A DNA stretch of 64,000 nt from Belliella filtrata (GTDB lineage Bacteria; Bacteroidota; Bacteroidia; Cytophagales; Cyclobacteriaceae): positions 1-64,000 of the forward strand of contig NZ_JAKZGP010000004.1 in assembly GCF_022549775.1 (NCBI RefSeq), read 5' to 3'. The translations under genes were made by a program, and so were the position numbers. The notes under the pieces are model-generated. The model was not told the origin of the DNA. It did no database searches and worked only from the letters and a program-made list of their open reading frames with translations. Position 1 is the first letter of the stretch; each line of letters begins with the position of its first letter. This document shows, in pieces, positions 26,084 to 35,434 of this stretch.

Positions 26084-27045
26084 AAATCAAAGTAGCGATC
26101 ATAGGGGGAGCTGGGTATACAGGTGGAGAATTGTTAAGGCTACTAGTAAATCACCCTGAAGTGGAACTAGTCTATGTCCATAGCAACAGTCAAAAAGGAA
26201 AAGCAGTCTCTTCTCTTCATCCTGATCTACTAGGTGACACAGATCTGGTATTTACCGATGAAGTGGATACTAATGGAATTGATGCCGTTTTCTTAGGCTT
26301 ACCGCATGGAGAAACAAAATCCTTTTTGGACAAACATTCATTTGCTGAAGAAACCGTAATCATAGATTTGAGCACAGATTTTAGAGATGAAAGTGAAGGT
26401 TTTGTCTATGGATTACCAGAAACAAAAAAGCACAAGATCTCGCAAGCTAAGAAAATTGCCAACCCAGGATGCTTTGCAACAGCTATCCAATTGGCCCTAC
26501 TACCAGCTGTAAAATCAGGCTGGGCAACATCTCCTATTCATGTATCTGGAATCACAGGAAGTACAGGTGCTGGTAAAAAACTCGCAGAAACTTCTCATTT
26601 CAGCTATAGAAATAACAATTTCTCTGTTTATAAACTGTTCACACATCAGCACCTTAAAGAAATCAACATGACTTTCAGTCAAGTAAATAATGATTTCAGT
26701 TCAGACATTTTGTTTGTACCCTATAGGGGAAATTTTGCTAGGGGAATTTGGATAACAGCCTACTTGCCTTGTGATAAGTCTATAGAAGAAATCACCGAAA
26801 CCTATAAATCTTTCTATAAGGATAGTCCTTTTACCATAGTTTCAGATCAGGACATTGATCTAAAGCACGTAGTCAATACGAATAAGTGTGTATTACACCT
26901 AAAAAAAGAAAAAGGTCAATTGGTCATCTATTCGGCAATTGATAACTTACTCAAAGGTGCTTCTGGACAAGCAGTTCATAATTTCAATTTAGCTTTTGGC
27001 TTACCTGAAACCACAGGTCTCAAGCTAAAAAGTATAGCCTTCTAA
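26080..27045 (+). CDS. argC: N-acetyl(succinyl)-gamma-glutamyl-phosphate reductase
   Basis: NADPH-dependent reduction of the acylglutamyl phosphate to its semialdehyde. The Rossmann motif is IIGGAGYTGGELLRLL, the catalytic Cys131 is in NPGCFATA, and the His-containing HQHLKEI segment is near 190. At 321 residues it is the short class typical of bacteria. It overlaps argG by four bases. Whether the acyl group is acetyl or succinyl depends on the pathway; the transcarbamylase downstream suggests succinyl. Confidence 0.94.
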   Translation: MKIKVAIIGGAGYTGGELLRLLVNHPEVELVYVHSNSQKGKAVSSLHPDLLGDTDLVFTDEVDTNGIDAVFLGLPHGETKSFLDKHSFAEETVIIDLSTDFRDESEGFVYGLPETKKHKISQAKKIANPGCFATAIQLALLPAVKSGWATSPIHVSGITGSTGAGKKLAETSHFSYRNNNFSVYKLFTHQHLKEINMTFSQVNNDFSSDILFVPYRGNFARGIWITAYLPCDKSIEEITETYKSFYKDSPFTIVSDQDIDLKHVVNTNKCVLHLKKEKGQLVIYSAIDNLLKGASGQAVHNFNLAFGLPETTGLKLKSIAF

Positions 27046-27166
27046 TCTCAATTATCATACACACTAGCCTTGTTTGAAAAATTATAGGTGCATATACGGA
27101 GCACTACCCAAATTTTTCACCAAAAACTAAGCAGGTAAAAGTGATCAAAGCACAAATTACACACAG

Positions 27167-28294
27167 ATGAAATTATTCGATGTATACCCTTTGATGAATG
27201 TCACTCCTACAAAAGCACTCGGTGCTAAGCTGTGGGATGATGAAGGGAATGAATATATTGACCTATACGGCGGTCATGCAGTGATATCTATTGGTCACTC
27301 TCACCCACATTTCAACCAGAGAATCAATGAACAATTGGCAAATATTGCTTTTTATTCAAACTCTGTTCAGATCCCCATTCAGCAGGAATTCGCTAAAAAG
27401 CTTGGTGAAGTTTCTGGTTATGTTGACTACAATCTCTTCCTCTGTAACTCTGGTGCCGAGGCAAATGAGAATGCACTGAAACTAGCCTCTTTTGAAACCA
27501 AAAAATCTGGTTTTATTTCATTCTCTGGTGCATTTCACGGAAGAACCTCCGCAGCAGTGGCACTAACAGACAATCCAAAAATAGTCGCTCCCAACAACCA
27601 AAGATCCGATACTCATATCCTTCCATGGGGTGATATCAAGGCTGTAGAAGCTCAGTTTCAACTTGGTAATATAGCAGGTGTGATTATAGAAGGCATTCAA
27701 GGTGTTGGTGGAATTGTCGTACCTGATGACTCATTCCTCCAAGAGCTTTCTGTTTTGTGTAAAAAGCACGAGGCAAAACTGATCTTGGATGAAGTTCAAT
27801 CTGGATATGCAAGGACAGGCAAGTTTTTTGCGCATCAGTGGTCAGGTATTCAGCCAGATATCATCTCTATGGCAAAAGGTATGGGAAATGGATTCCCAAT
27901 AGGCGGTATCTTAATTCATCCAGATATCAAGGCAAGTCACGGACTTTTAGGTACGACCTTTGGGGGAAATCACCTAGCATGTGCCGCTGGTCTAGCAGTC
28001 CTTGAAGTTATCGAAAATGAAGGCTTAATTCAAAAAGCTCATGAGCAAGGAGAAATGTTCATGAAAGCCCTACGTGAAGTAAATGGAGTAAACGAAGTCA
28101 GAGGTAGAGGATTAATGATAGGCATAGACCTAGACAGAGATGCTGCACCCATTCGTACTGAATTAGTAAAAAAATACAGAATATTCACAGGAAGTTCAGC
28201 GGGAAAACAAACGATTAGACTACTCCCGCCCTTAAATATTGAAACAAATCAATTATATTCGTTCATAGACAGTATCAAAGAAATTCTAGCCTAA
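27167..28294 (+). CDS. argD: N-acylornithine aminotransferase
   Basis: PLP enzyme that transfers the amino group from glutamate to the acylated glutamate semialdehyde. PLP-contact motifs are NSGAEANENALKLA near residue 94, the SGAFHGRTSAA block, LILDEVQSGYARTG, and the Schiff-base Lys237 in SMAKGMGNGFPIGG. Length 375 matches ArgD. The 121-base gap after argC has no obvious terminator, so it is taken as part of the same operon. Confidence 0.93.
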   Translation: MKLFDVYPLMNVTPTKALGAKLWDDEGNEYIDLYGGHAVISIGHSHPHFNQRINEQLANIAFYSNSVQIPIQQEFAKKLGEVSGYVDYNLFLCNSGAEANENALKLASFETKKSGFISFSGAFHGRTSAAVALTDNPKIVAPNNQRSDTHILPWGDIKAVEAQFQLGNIAGVIIEGIQGVGGIVVPDDSFLQELSVLCKKHEAKLILDEVQSGYARTGKFFAHQWSGIQPDIISMAKGMGNGFPIGGILIHPDIKASHGLLGTTFGGNHLACAAGLAVLEVIENEGLIQKAHEQGEMFMKALREVNGVNEVRGRGLMIGIDLDRDAAPIRTELVKKYRIFTGSSAGKQTIRLLPPLNIETNQLYSFIDSIKEILA

Positions 28295-28389
28295 CGAATC
28301 AAAAGCATTTTAAGCTGATTGAAGCTAAGTCAATCATATTTTAAATTCAATATAAAATGATTTCCCTTACAGGGCAATCTACAAAAAAC

Positions 28390-29337
28390 ATGAAGCATTT
28401 TACACAATTTGAGCATAAATCAGTAGCGGATAAATTAATAGAACTGGCTTTGACCTACAAGAAAAGTCCGCGAGTCGATTTATCCAAGGGTTTGGGTAAA
28501 AGAGTGGGTTGTATCTTTTTGAATCCATCATTGAGAACTAGAGCCAGCACCCAGATCGCAGCCATGAATCTAGGTATGGAGGCAATTGTAATGAATATGG
28601 ATAAAGAAGGCTGGGCATTGGAAATGCAGAATGGTGCTGTCATGAACAAAGGGACTGTAGAGCATATCAAAGATGCAGCAGCTGTACTAGGGACATATTT
28701 TGACGTGCTTGCAGTAAGGGCATTTCCTTCATTGACCAATAAAAAGGAGGATACAGAAGACTTTATCTTCAGTCAGTTTATTAAATATGCAGGAATCCCT
28801 GTCGTAAGTTTAGAAAGTGCCATAAGGCATCCGCTTCAAAGTTTGGCAGATATGATAACGATACAAGAGCATATGATAGCTGGTAAAAAACCTAAAGTAG
28901 TTCTCACTTGGGCACCTCATATCAAGGCAATCCCTCATGCAGTGGCAAATTCATTTGCAGAATGGGCAATCGGCTGTGGTCATGAACTCACAATTGCTCA
29001 TCCAGAAGGCTATGAACTAGACAAGAAATTTACGGAAGGTGCTACCATTACACCTAATCAAAAAGAAGCGCTAGAAAATGCAGATTTTGTTTACGTGAAA
29101 AATTGGTCAGCTTTTGATGATTATGGTAAGATTCATAGTACAGATTCGTCTTGGATGCTGACAGAAGCTCATCTAAAAAATGCTCCAAACGCAAAAGTAA
29201 TGCATTGCTTACCCGTGAGAAGAAATGTTGAACTGTCTGATGAAATACTAGACAGCGAGCGAAGCATTGTTCAAAAACAAGCCGAAAATAGAATTTATGC
29301 AGCCCAAGCAGTTCTCAGCAACATCTTGGGTGGATAA
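28390..29337 (+). CDS. argF': N-acylornithine carbamoyltransferase (probably N-succinylornithine)
   Basis: Carbamoylates an N-acylated ornithine, the Bacteroidota and Xanthomonas version of the ornithine transcarbamylase step. Carbamoyl phosphate binding motif is NPSLRTRAST, with RHPLQSLADM and MHCLPVRRN as the other active-site blocks. The frame is open from 28357, but starting at ATG 28390 (MKHFTQFEHK) gives 315 residues. It also puts Val90 at the position that, from memory, is Pro90 in the Bacteroides succinyl enzyme and Glu92 in the Xanthomonas acetyl enzyme. A non-acidic residue there favours the succinyl substrate. argB follows after 193 bases. Confidence 0.9.
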   Translation: MKHFTQFEHKSVADKLIELALTYKKSPRVDLSKGLGKRVGCIFLNPSLRTRASTQIAAMNLGMEAIVMNMDKEGWALEMQNGAVMNKGTVEHIKDAAAVLGTYFDVLAVRAFPSLTNKKEDTEDFIFSQFIKYAGIPVVSLESAIRHPLQSLADMITIQEHMIAGKKPKVVLTWAPHIKAIPHAVANSFAEWAIGCGHELTIAHPEGYELDKKFTEGATITPNQKEALENADFVYVKNWSAFDDYGKIHSTDSSWMLTEAHLKNAPNAKVMHCLPVRRNVELSDEILDSERSIVQKQAENRIYAAQAVLSNILGG

Positions 29338-29530
29338 TAAGGGAATACCTAATTAAGCATTTTGATTATTGACAAAAGATAGCATGATTTATATTTAGTT
29401 ATTTATAGATAACAAAAATTTGTTGACTCTAAATTTTATGCCATGCTTCAATCCAAAAGTAATTACAGGAGGATGAAGGTGGTAAAGTGAAAATAAAGAT
29501 TAAAAGCATACACTACAAACCTATAAAACC

Positions 29531-30331
29531 ATGAACATCAGCATCATCAAAATTGGAGGAAATGTCATTGACTTTCCAGAAAAATTGGATGAATTTTTAT
29601 TCCTTTTTTCAAGATTTCCAGGCAAAAAAATCCTCATCCACGGAGGAGGTGTACTTGCCTCAAAATTTGGGGAATCGATGGGTGTCATGCCTGAAATGGT
29701 AGATGGTCGTAGAATCACAGATAAGGATACTTTGGATATTGTTACTATGGTCTATGCTGGACTGATCAACAAACAAATCGTCGCAAAACTTCAGAAATTA
29801 AAGCAAAATGCCCTTGGTTTGACTGGGGCAGACGGAAACCTTATTCAATCCAAGAAAAGGCCTGTCAAAAAAATAGATTATGGTTTTGTTGGCGATATCA
29901 AGGCAGTCAATACAGACTTATTGGAATCCCTTTTGGAAAAAGACATCGTACCAGTCATCTGCGCCATTACGCATGATAAGAAAGGGCAATTACTGAATAC
30001 AAACGCAGACAGCATTTCTTCAGAAATTGCAGTAGCCATGTCAAGTAAGCATACTGTAAACCTTTACTATTGCTTTAATAAAGCTGGTGTTTTGATAGAT
30101 GAAAAAAATGATGAATCTATTATTCCACTTATCAATGAAGAAATCTACAAAGAGTTAAAAAATGAGCAGGTGATTCATTCTGGTATGATCCCAAAACTTG
30201 ACAATGCCTTTGCTGCATTACATAAGGGGGTAAACCATGTATGGATTGGAAAAGCTGAAAACTTACTCTTGGCAGTGAAAGGAAAAGTATCAGGTACTAA
30301 TATAGAAAATCACAAATACGACCTTTATTAG
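29531..30331 (+). CDS. argB: N-acetylglutamate kinase
   Basis: Amino acid kinase-fold enzyme that phosphorylates the acylated glutamate. It has IIKIGGNVID at the start, the glycine-rich loop IHGGGVLASKFGE near residue 37, the DGRRITD substrate segment near 58, and a C-terminal GMIPKLDNAFAAL block near 219. At 266 residues it lacks the N-terminal helix of arginine-inhibited hexameric enzymes, so feedback by arginine on this enzyme is not obvious. The upstream gap of 193 bases has no terminator or clear promoter. argE starts 3 bases after its stop. Confidence 0.93.
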   Translation: MNISIIKIGGNVIDFPEKLDEFLFLFSRFPGKKILIHGGGVLASKFGESMGVMPEMVDGRRITDKDTLDIVTMVYAGLINKQIVAKLQKLKQNALGLTGADGNLIQSKKRPVKKIDYGFVGDIKAVNTDLLESLLEKDIVPVICAITHDKKGQLLNTNADSISSEIAVAMSSKHTVNLYYCFNKAGVLIDEKNDESIIPLINEEIYKELKNEQVIHSGMIPKLDNAFAALHKGVNHVWIGKAENLLLAVKGKVSGTNIENHKYDLY

Positions 30332-30334
30332 AAA

Positions 30335-31426
30335 ATGCCTAATTCTAAAGCGCCATACTATGAAGAAGTAGTCAGTCTTCTCAAGTCCTTGATAAGTACG
30401 CCTTCTTATAGTAAAGAAGAGCATTTGACAGCCGATCTTATTGGGCAATTTTTAACAAAAAAAGACATTCCCTTTCAGAGAATTGGAAATAACATCATTG
30501 CTCAAAACCTTCACTTTGAGCATTCCAAACCCTCAATATTACTAAACTCTCACCATGATACCGTAAAACCAAACGCAGGCTATACTAGAGATCCCTTTGC
30601 AGCAGAAATACAAGACGAAAAGCTTTATGGACTAGGGAGTAATGATGCTGGAGGTTGTTTAGTCTCATTACTGGCTACTTTTCTTCATTTCTACAAGCTT
30701 GACTTGGGATACAATTTAATATATGTAGCGTCTGCAGAGGAGGAGATTTCAGGAAAAAATGGAATCGAAAGTACATTAAGTTCATTGCCTTCATTTGAGC
30801 TCGCCATTGTTGGAGAACCTACCTTGCTTCAAGGAGCTGTTGCAGAAAAAGGCCTGGTAGTAGTAGATGCTATTGTAACAGGCAAAGCTGGTCATGCTGC
30901 AAGGGAAGAAGGTATCAATGCACTATATGAGGCTTTGGATGATTTAAACTTACTTAGAAGTTATCAATTTGAACGAGAGTCAGAATACTTAGGCAAATCT
31001 AAAGTAAGTGCAACGATCATCCAATCAGGAACTCAACACAATGTAGTACCAGATAGATGTACTTATACTTTGGACATACGAGTGACAGATGCTTACACCT
31101 TGGATGAGGCATTGGAAGAGTTGACCAATAAGCTGAAAGCAAAGCTTACACCACGATCCACCCGGTTGAAATCCAGTCGACTTCCCCATGATCATAAGAT
31201 GATGAAAGTCCTTACCAAATTGAATATCAATCAATATGGTAGCCCTACACTATCAGATCAGGCCCTTATCCCCTATCCTTCCATCAAGATAGGACCAGGA
31301 GACTCAGCAAGATCACATACAGCCGATGAATACATTTACCTTAAAGAAATCAATGAAGGAATCAATACCTACATTGAATTATTAACACAATATTTCCACA
31401 TAGAAAATCCGAAAAATCAACGATGA
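30335..31426 (+). CDS. argE: M20-family N-acylornithine/citrulline deacylase
   Basis: Zinc hydrolase expected to remove the acyl group late in the pathway. Zinc ligands and catalytic residues fall in NSHHDTVKP, the LGSNDAGGCL block, and SAEEEISG with the catalytic Glu pair. A dimerisation domain follows, then a SDQALIPYPSIKIGPGDSA segment with HTADEYI providing the last His. In pathways that use an acylornithine transcarbamylase the deacylated substrate is an acylcitrulline. Length 363. It is coupled to argB by a 3-base gap and to argH by an ATGA overlap. Confidence 0.9.
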   Translation: MPNSKAPYYEEVVSLLKSLISTPSYSKEEHLTADLIGQFLTKKDIPFQRIGNNIIAQNLHFEHSKPSILLNSHHDTVKPNAGYTRDPFAAEIQDEKLYGLGSNDAGGCLVSLLATFLHFYKLDLGYNLIYVASAEEEISGKNGIESTLSSLPSFELAIVGEPTLLQGAVAEKGLVVVDAIVTGKAGHAAREEGINALYEALDDLNLLRSYQFERESEYLGKSKVSATIIQSGTQHNVVPDRCTYTLDIRVTDAYTLDEALEELTNKLKAKLTPRSTRLKSSRLPHDHKMMKVLTKLNINQYGSPTLSDQALIPYPSIKIGPGDSARSHTADEYIYLKEINEGINTYIELLTQYFHIENPKNQR

Positions 31427-32766
31427 AACTTTGGCAAAAAGATAAGACAAGCAGCAAAGAGGTAGAAAAATTCACCATAGGAAGAGACCCTGAGTTTGAT
31501 ATTCTTTTGGCCCCGTTTGATGTACTTGGTTCTATGGCACATGCCATCATGTTACAAAAGATAGGGTTGTTAACTTTTGATGATTTGAAGGTTTTACTGA
31601 AAGGACTTAGAGAAATCTTCGATGAAATAGAGAGCGGAAAATTTGAAATCCAATCAGGTGTAGAAGATGTTCACTCACAAGTTGAATTTCTCTTGACTGA
31701 ACGCTACGGTGAAGTTGGTAAGAAGCTACATAGTGGAAGATCTCGCAATGATCAAGTTTTGGTTGATTTGAAGCTATATTATAGATCTGCAATCAAAGCA
31801 TTGGTGGAAGCCTCTCAAGGTCTATTTGACCAATTGATATTGCTTTCAGAAAAACATAAGGCTGACTTGATGCCAGGGTATACCCATACGCAACTTGCCA
31901 TGCCATCATCTTTTGGGTTATGGTTTGGCTCTTTTGCTGAAGGTTTATCCGAAGATATGGATTTGCTTCAAGCAGCTTTCAAGCTTGCCAATAAAAACCC
32001 ACTAGGCTCTGCTGCTGGATATGGTTCTTCTTTTCCATTGGATCGCACATTGACTACAGAGCTTCTAGGCTTTGAAGACCTGCACCACAATGTGATCAAT
32101 GCTCAAAACAGTAGAGGTAAAACTGAACGAACTTTAGCCTTTGCTATGTCAGGAATCGCCGGAACACTCAATAGACTTGCAGCTGATGTTTGCATTTTTA
32201 TGAACCAGCATTTTGGTTTTATTTCATTTCCAGATGAATTGACTACAGGCAGTAGTATCATGCCTCACAAAAAGAATCCAGATGTATTTGAACTCATCCG
32301 AGCTAAGACCAATCAAATCCAAGCTAGTCCACAAGCGATCATGATGATCCTTACCAATACTACCACAGGTTATCACAGAGATTTGCAACTCTTGAAAGAG
32401 CATATTTTCCCTGGGTTGGATGAGTTGATTGATTGTCTTGATATGAGTACAATGATGCTGAAACAGATTCAGATCAAATCACAGATTCTAATAGACCCAT
32501 TTTATAAGCATGTATTTTCTGTAGAAGTAGTCAATGAACTTGTTTTACAAGGCATGCCTTTCAGAGATGCGTACAAAAAAGTAGGATTGGCGATAGAAAA
32601 AGACGATTTTGAACCTGTCCAAGATCAAGTAAACCACACACACGAGGGAAGTATTGGCAACTTATGTACTGAGGATATTAAAAGAAAAATGAATTCGGCA
32701 GTCTCTCAATTTGAATTTGGGAAAATTGATACGGCATTAAAAAAACTATTGGATTCTAGTCATTAA
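31423..32766 (+). CDS. argH: Argininosuccinate lyase
   Basis: Splits argininosuccinate into arginine and fumarate, the last step. The fumarase/aspartase-superfamily signature GSSIMPHKKNPDVFELIR is near residue 281, with the catalytic Ser in GSS. HSGRSRNDQV near 103 and GYTHTQLAMPSS near 149 are the other conserved blocks. Length 447 is standard. Its start overlaps argE by 4 bases. The next gene converges with only 2 bases between the stops and no terminator in between. Confidence 0.95.
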   Translation: MKLWQKDKTSSKEVEKFTIGRDPEFDILLAPFDVLGSMAHAIMLQKIGLLTFDDLKVLLKGLREIFDEIESGKFEIQSGVEDVHSQVEFLLTERYGEVGKKLHSGRSRNDQVLVDLKLYYRSAIKALVEASQGLFDQLILLSEKHKADLMPGYTHTQLAMPSSFGLWFGSFAEGLSEDMDLLQAAFKLANKNPLGSAAGYGSSFPLDRTLTTELLGFEDLHHNVINAQNSRGKTERTLAFAMSGIAGTLNRLAADVCIFMNQHFGFISFPDELTTGSSIMPHKKNPDVFELIRAKTNQIQASPQAIMMILTNTTTGYHRDLQLLKEHIFPGLDELIDCLDMSTMMLKQIQIKSQILIDPFYKHVFSVEVVNELVLQGMPFRDAYKKVGLAIEKDDFEPVQDQVNHTHEGSIGNLCTEDIKRKMNSAVSQFEFGKIDTALKKLLDSSH

Positions 32767-32768
32767 GA

Positions 32769-33290
32769 CTAGAATCCAAGTTTAATTTCTAAGGCTAGTT
32801 GTTCTTCTACTTTGATCAAGCCTCCCATTTTCCGAGGCGGAGACAGGTCAAGTTCTTCAAAATCTAACACAATATTTCCAACTAATTGCTGATCGATATT
32901 AGTCAGCGCTATTTTTCTATATTGAAGTCGTTTTCCGACCATATTGACATGTAGATCACAAGTATAATACTTCCCGCTCCTCTTTAGGTTTTTCACAATT
33001 ACCTTAGCATTCGGATATTCCTCTGCTTTTATGGTCTTTCTAAAATCCTTGTTCAAAAGGAAATTACCACAGCCAAAATCACGAACAGGGATATCAAATT
33101 CAATGGTATGCTTTGTTGGTGATTCATTTAGTAATAAAGTGTCCCTCAAGCCTTCTCTCCTATAGTCACATTTGAAGCTTCCCAAAGAAGTATTCCCTTG
33201 CACAGTGATCACCTTACTGGTGACCACTATGGGAGATTCAGCTGGGAATAACTGACAAATAATGAGGATTAATGCTAGAAGGACACGCAT
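32769..33290 (-). CDS. YceI-like exported protein
   Basis: An exported protein of 173 residues with a signal peptide ending near residue 18. The beta-rich mature part follows the YceI/lipocalin-like layout: TVQGNTSLGSFKCDYRR start, IPVRDFGCGNFLLNKDFRKTI in the middle (short parts of one contiguous run), and a GNIVLDFEELDL end. Two Cys near residues 38 and 79 could pair. YceI relatives bind isoprenoid lipids in some bacteria. It is the last gene of a minus-strand set with an outer-membrane protein and a second YceI protein. Its divergence from classic YceI makes the fold call moderate. Confidence 0.65.
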   Translation of the reverse strand: MRVLLALILIICQLFPAESPIVVTSKVITVQGNTSLGSFKCDYRREGLRDTLLLNESPTKHTIEFDIPVRDFGCGNFLLNKDFRKTIKAEEYPNAKVIVKNLKRSGKYYTCDLHVNMVGKRLQYRKIALTNIDQQLVGNIVLDFEELDLSPPRKMGGLIKVEEQLALEIKLGF

Positions 33291-33302
33291 GATGTTGAAG
33301 AT

Positions 33303-34568
33303 TTAGAAGCCTATTACACCTTCGATCATTAGACCGTTGAATTTTCCACCATTTCTGATGTCTCCAGCTGCAAAGTCATTGTATTGCTGACTTACATACT
33401 CTACTTTAGCAAGGATATTTTTGGTCACAAACCATCCCCCTCCTATTTGAACCCTATCTATACTTACATCAGCACCTCCGGTCAACTCACCACTTACTTT
33501 GTTGTATCTTGCAGCTAGATAAACTTGCTCCTTTTGACCTATTCTATATACTGCATCTGCGCCTAGTTGATTCCAAGTACGGTCTGATTGTTCATTTGCA
33601 GCTTTACCTTTAGATTGCTCAAAATTACCGAACAACTCTAGCCCTTTGATCTTCACAAATGGATTCAATACCATGGCTGTAATATTATCGGTCTGTCCAG
33701 GGTTGAATCTACCAGAAGTAAAGTTAGCAGCAGTAGTTGCTCCAACTGGATCCATTACCAAGTAATATCTTGACCCAGCTCTATCACCCGCATAAAGTGT
33801 GTTTCTAGCTGATCCAGCAGTGCTGTAAACAGACCCTGTAAGTCTCACCCTGATATCATCAGTAACATATTTATCATATCCTAATTTACCTAGAAAATTA
33901 AGCTTTCTATCATCAGGTCTTGTGATACCTCCTTGTATTTCACCACCAGTGACACCAACCATTGCCAAGAATCCGCTATTCTGATAATATACTTCTCCAC
34001 CGACTTCTGTTGTGAAAGCATCCATGATATAGTTTCCTACAAAAGGATTGTAGATCGCATTTCCATTGTCAGATCTTCTGAAATGGGCATCTCCATAGTT
34101 AATTTCCATGTGCCCAACCTTGACGGTGAAGTACTTGTCAAACCAGTCAGTATTTCCGATACCTAGGAAACCTAATTTATCAACTTGAAGGAATCCACCT
34201 TTTACCCATGTTTCTGGGTGGTGTCTAGAGCTAAGATAAGTGATTAGGTTAAGTCTTACCCCATCTACCAATGCTACATCTATATTTAGATTTGCAGTAG
34301 CAAGGTTGGTACCACCGCCTATTTCGATCAATTCTGGTGATCCTACAGCATTGCTATGGCTTAGATTCTGGTATTGCTGTGCAAAATGTCCTCCGACTCT
34401 TACCCTTACCCCATCAAAGGAAACTGTATCAGCTTTTCCTGTTTCGAATACATTGACTCCTCTTTGATCATATGTTCTCCAGTATTGCATATCTCTTTGG
34501 AGACCTTGTGCCATTGTAAATGCTACTGTTGCAAACATGGCAATGAATAATAACACGTGCTTTTTCAT
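33303..34568 (-). CDS. Outer-membrane beta-barrel (porin-like) protein
   Basis: The mature protein is rich in alternating aromatic and Gly-containing strands (for example HFAQQYQNLSH, ITYLSSRHHPETW) and ends in a Phe (VIGF), as outer-membrane barrels do. The signal peptide MKKHVLLFIAMFATVAFTMA gives a start at 34568; the frame is open to 34652, but the extra 28 residues would precede the signal peptide and read through an A-rich leader. Length from the chosen start is 421. It sits between two YceI-type genes, 12 bases from the downstream one. The solute carried is unknown. Confidence 0.75.
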   Translation of the reverse strand: MKKHVLLFIAMFATVAFTMAQGLQRDMQYWRTYDQRGVNVFETGKADTVSFDGVRVRVGGHFAQQYQNLSHSNAVGSPELIEIGGGTNLATANLNIDVALVDGVRLNLITYLSSRHHPETWVKGGFLQVDKLGFLGIGNTDWFDKYFTVKVGHMEINYGDAHFRRSDNGNAIYNPFVGNYIMDAFTTEVGGEVYYQNSGFLAMVGVTGGEIQGGITRPDDRKLNFLGKLGYDKYVTDDIRVRLTGSVYSTAGSARNTLYAGDRAGSRYYLVMDPVGATTAANFTSGRFNPGQTDNITAMVLNPFVKIKGLELFGNFEQSKGKAANEQSDRTWNQLGADAVYRIGQKEQVYLAARYNKVSGELTGGADVSIDRVQIGGGWFVTKNILAKVEYVSQQYNDFAAGDIRNGGKFNGLMIEGVIGF

Positions 34569-34657
34569 AGGTTTTTTTATTTTTTTTATCATCTGGTAGT
34601 TTGTGCACTTTAGACTCCCTCTTTCTAGAGAAGTGATGAATGGTGCTTTCAATCAAA

Positions 34658-35236
34658 TTATTTTGTCGGTTGGAATGCGATATCGAAATGAATGCTCACT
34701 TCATTTCCTGTCTTTACTGTCCCCATAAGGGCGGTTGGTGGGTCTATTTTAAAATCTGATAATTTGCAATCATACTTCCCTTTGAAGGTGATTTTTTCAC
34801 CTGATACTGCATAGGTTACTGGAAATTTTGCAGTTTGAGTGACGCCAGCAATTGTGAAGTCACCTACCGCTTGAAAACCAGTAGCAACAGAAACAAGCTC
34901 TTTGAGTACAAACTTTACTTCTTTGTGAGTCTTGGTATTCAATGCGCTATAGGCATTTTTATCCATACCATTTTTGCCACTTTTGATGCTTTCGGCAGGC
35001 ATGGTCACGACTAGATCCTTTGCTCCAGTGACCTTTCCACTTTCTAAAGTAAACTTTGCTTTACCACTAGCAGTACTAGAGACCATTTCCCAATCATGCA
35101 AAGTGGAAGTGCCCGTCACTTTCAGGGTAGAACCTGTTGCAAGCGTATAATTAGTTTGTGCGAATGTTGTGTTATGAAATATCATCATGGCCGCAAGGAA
35201 CATGATATGGATAATTGAAAAGCTAAATTTTCTCAT
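34658..35236 (-). CDS. YceI-family periplasmic protein
   Basis: Signal peptide at the start (MRKFSFSIIHIM then an AAMMIFHNTTFAQ cleavage region), then a typical YceI barrel: GSTLKVTGTSTLHDWEM, IKSGKNGMDKNAYSALNTKT (helix-like loop with the Lys/Asn pattern), VGDFTIAGVTQTAKFPV, and an LMGTVKTGNEVSIHFDI end. The frame is open to 35365, but that part contains both a promoter box (35261-35268) and the terminator of the next gene (35348-35379), so ATG 35236 is chosen, giving 192 residues. It heads the three-gene set with the barrel protein and the YceI-like gene. Confidence 0.88.
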   Translation of the reverse strand: MRKFSFSIIHIMFLAAMMIFHNTTFAQTNYTLATGSTLKVTGTSTLHDWEMVSSTASGKAKFTLESGKVTGAKDLVVTMPAESIKSGKNGMDKNAYSALNTKTHKEVKFVLKELVSVATGFQAVGDFTIAGVTQTAKFPVTYAVSGEKITFKGKYDCKLSDFKIDPPTALMGTVKTGNEVSIHFDIAFQPTK

Positions 35237-35260
35237 GGCTTTTTGTTTTTGATTATGGCT

Positions 35261-35268
35261 CAAAGGTA
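35261..35268 (-). promoter_or_regulatory. Candidate -7 promoter box for the YceI operon
   Basis: Reading on the minus strand, TACCTTTG matches TAnnTTTG, 25 bases before the ATG at 35236. About 22 bases further upstream is a T-run in place of a clean TTG. It supports the shorter start of the YceI gene. Confidence 0.5.
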
Positions 35269-35347
35269 GTGTCACAATCATTTTAAAAACATGATGAAAA
35301 TCAGGTTTTAGGGTGATTTTAAACAAGCTTAAACCATTGAAAAAGTA

Positions 35348-35379
35348 AAAGGCCAACAGAAGCAAATCCGTTGACCTTT
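35348..35379 (-). terminator. Terminator of the DUF6909-like gene
   Basis: On the minus strand AAAGGTCAAC pairs with GTTGGCCTTT (one G-U), loop of 12 bases, followed by T residues. It lies 56 bases after the stop at 35435. Confidence 0.7.
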
Positions 35380-35434
35380 GATATTAGCCTAAGGGTAATA
35401 GACAAAAATAGGGCGTGCTAAAAAGCGCCAATCT

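Noticed and set aside
29450-29500. Shine-Dalgarno-like AGGAGG followed by ATG before argB
   Set aside because: The frame has only five codons before TGA, and these bacteria do not rely on such sites. It was not called a gene.
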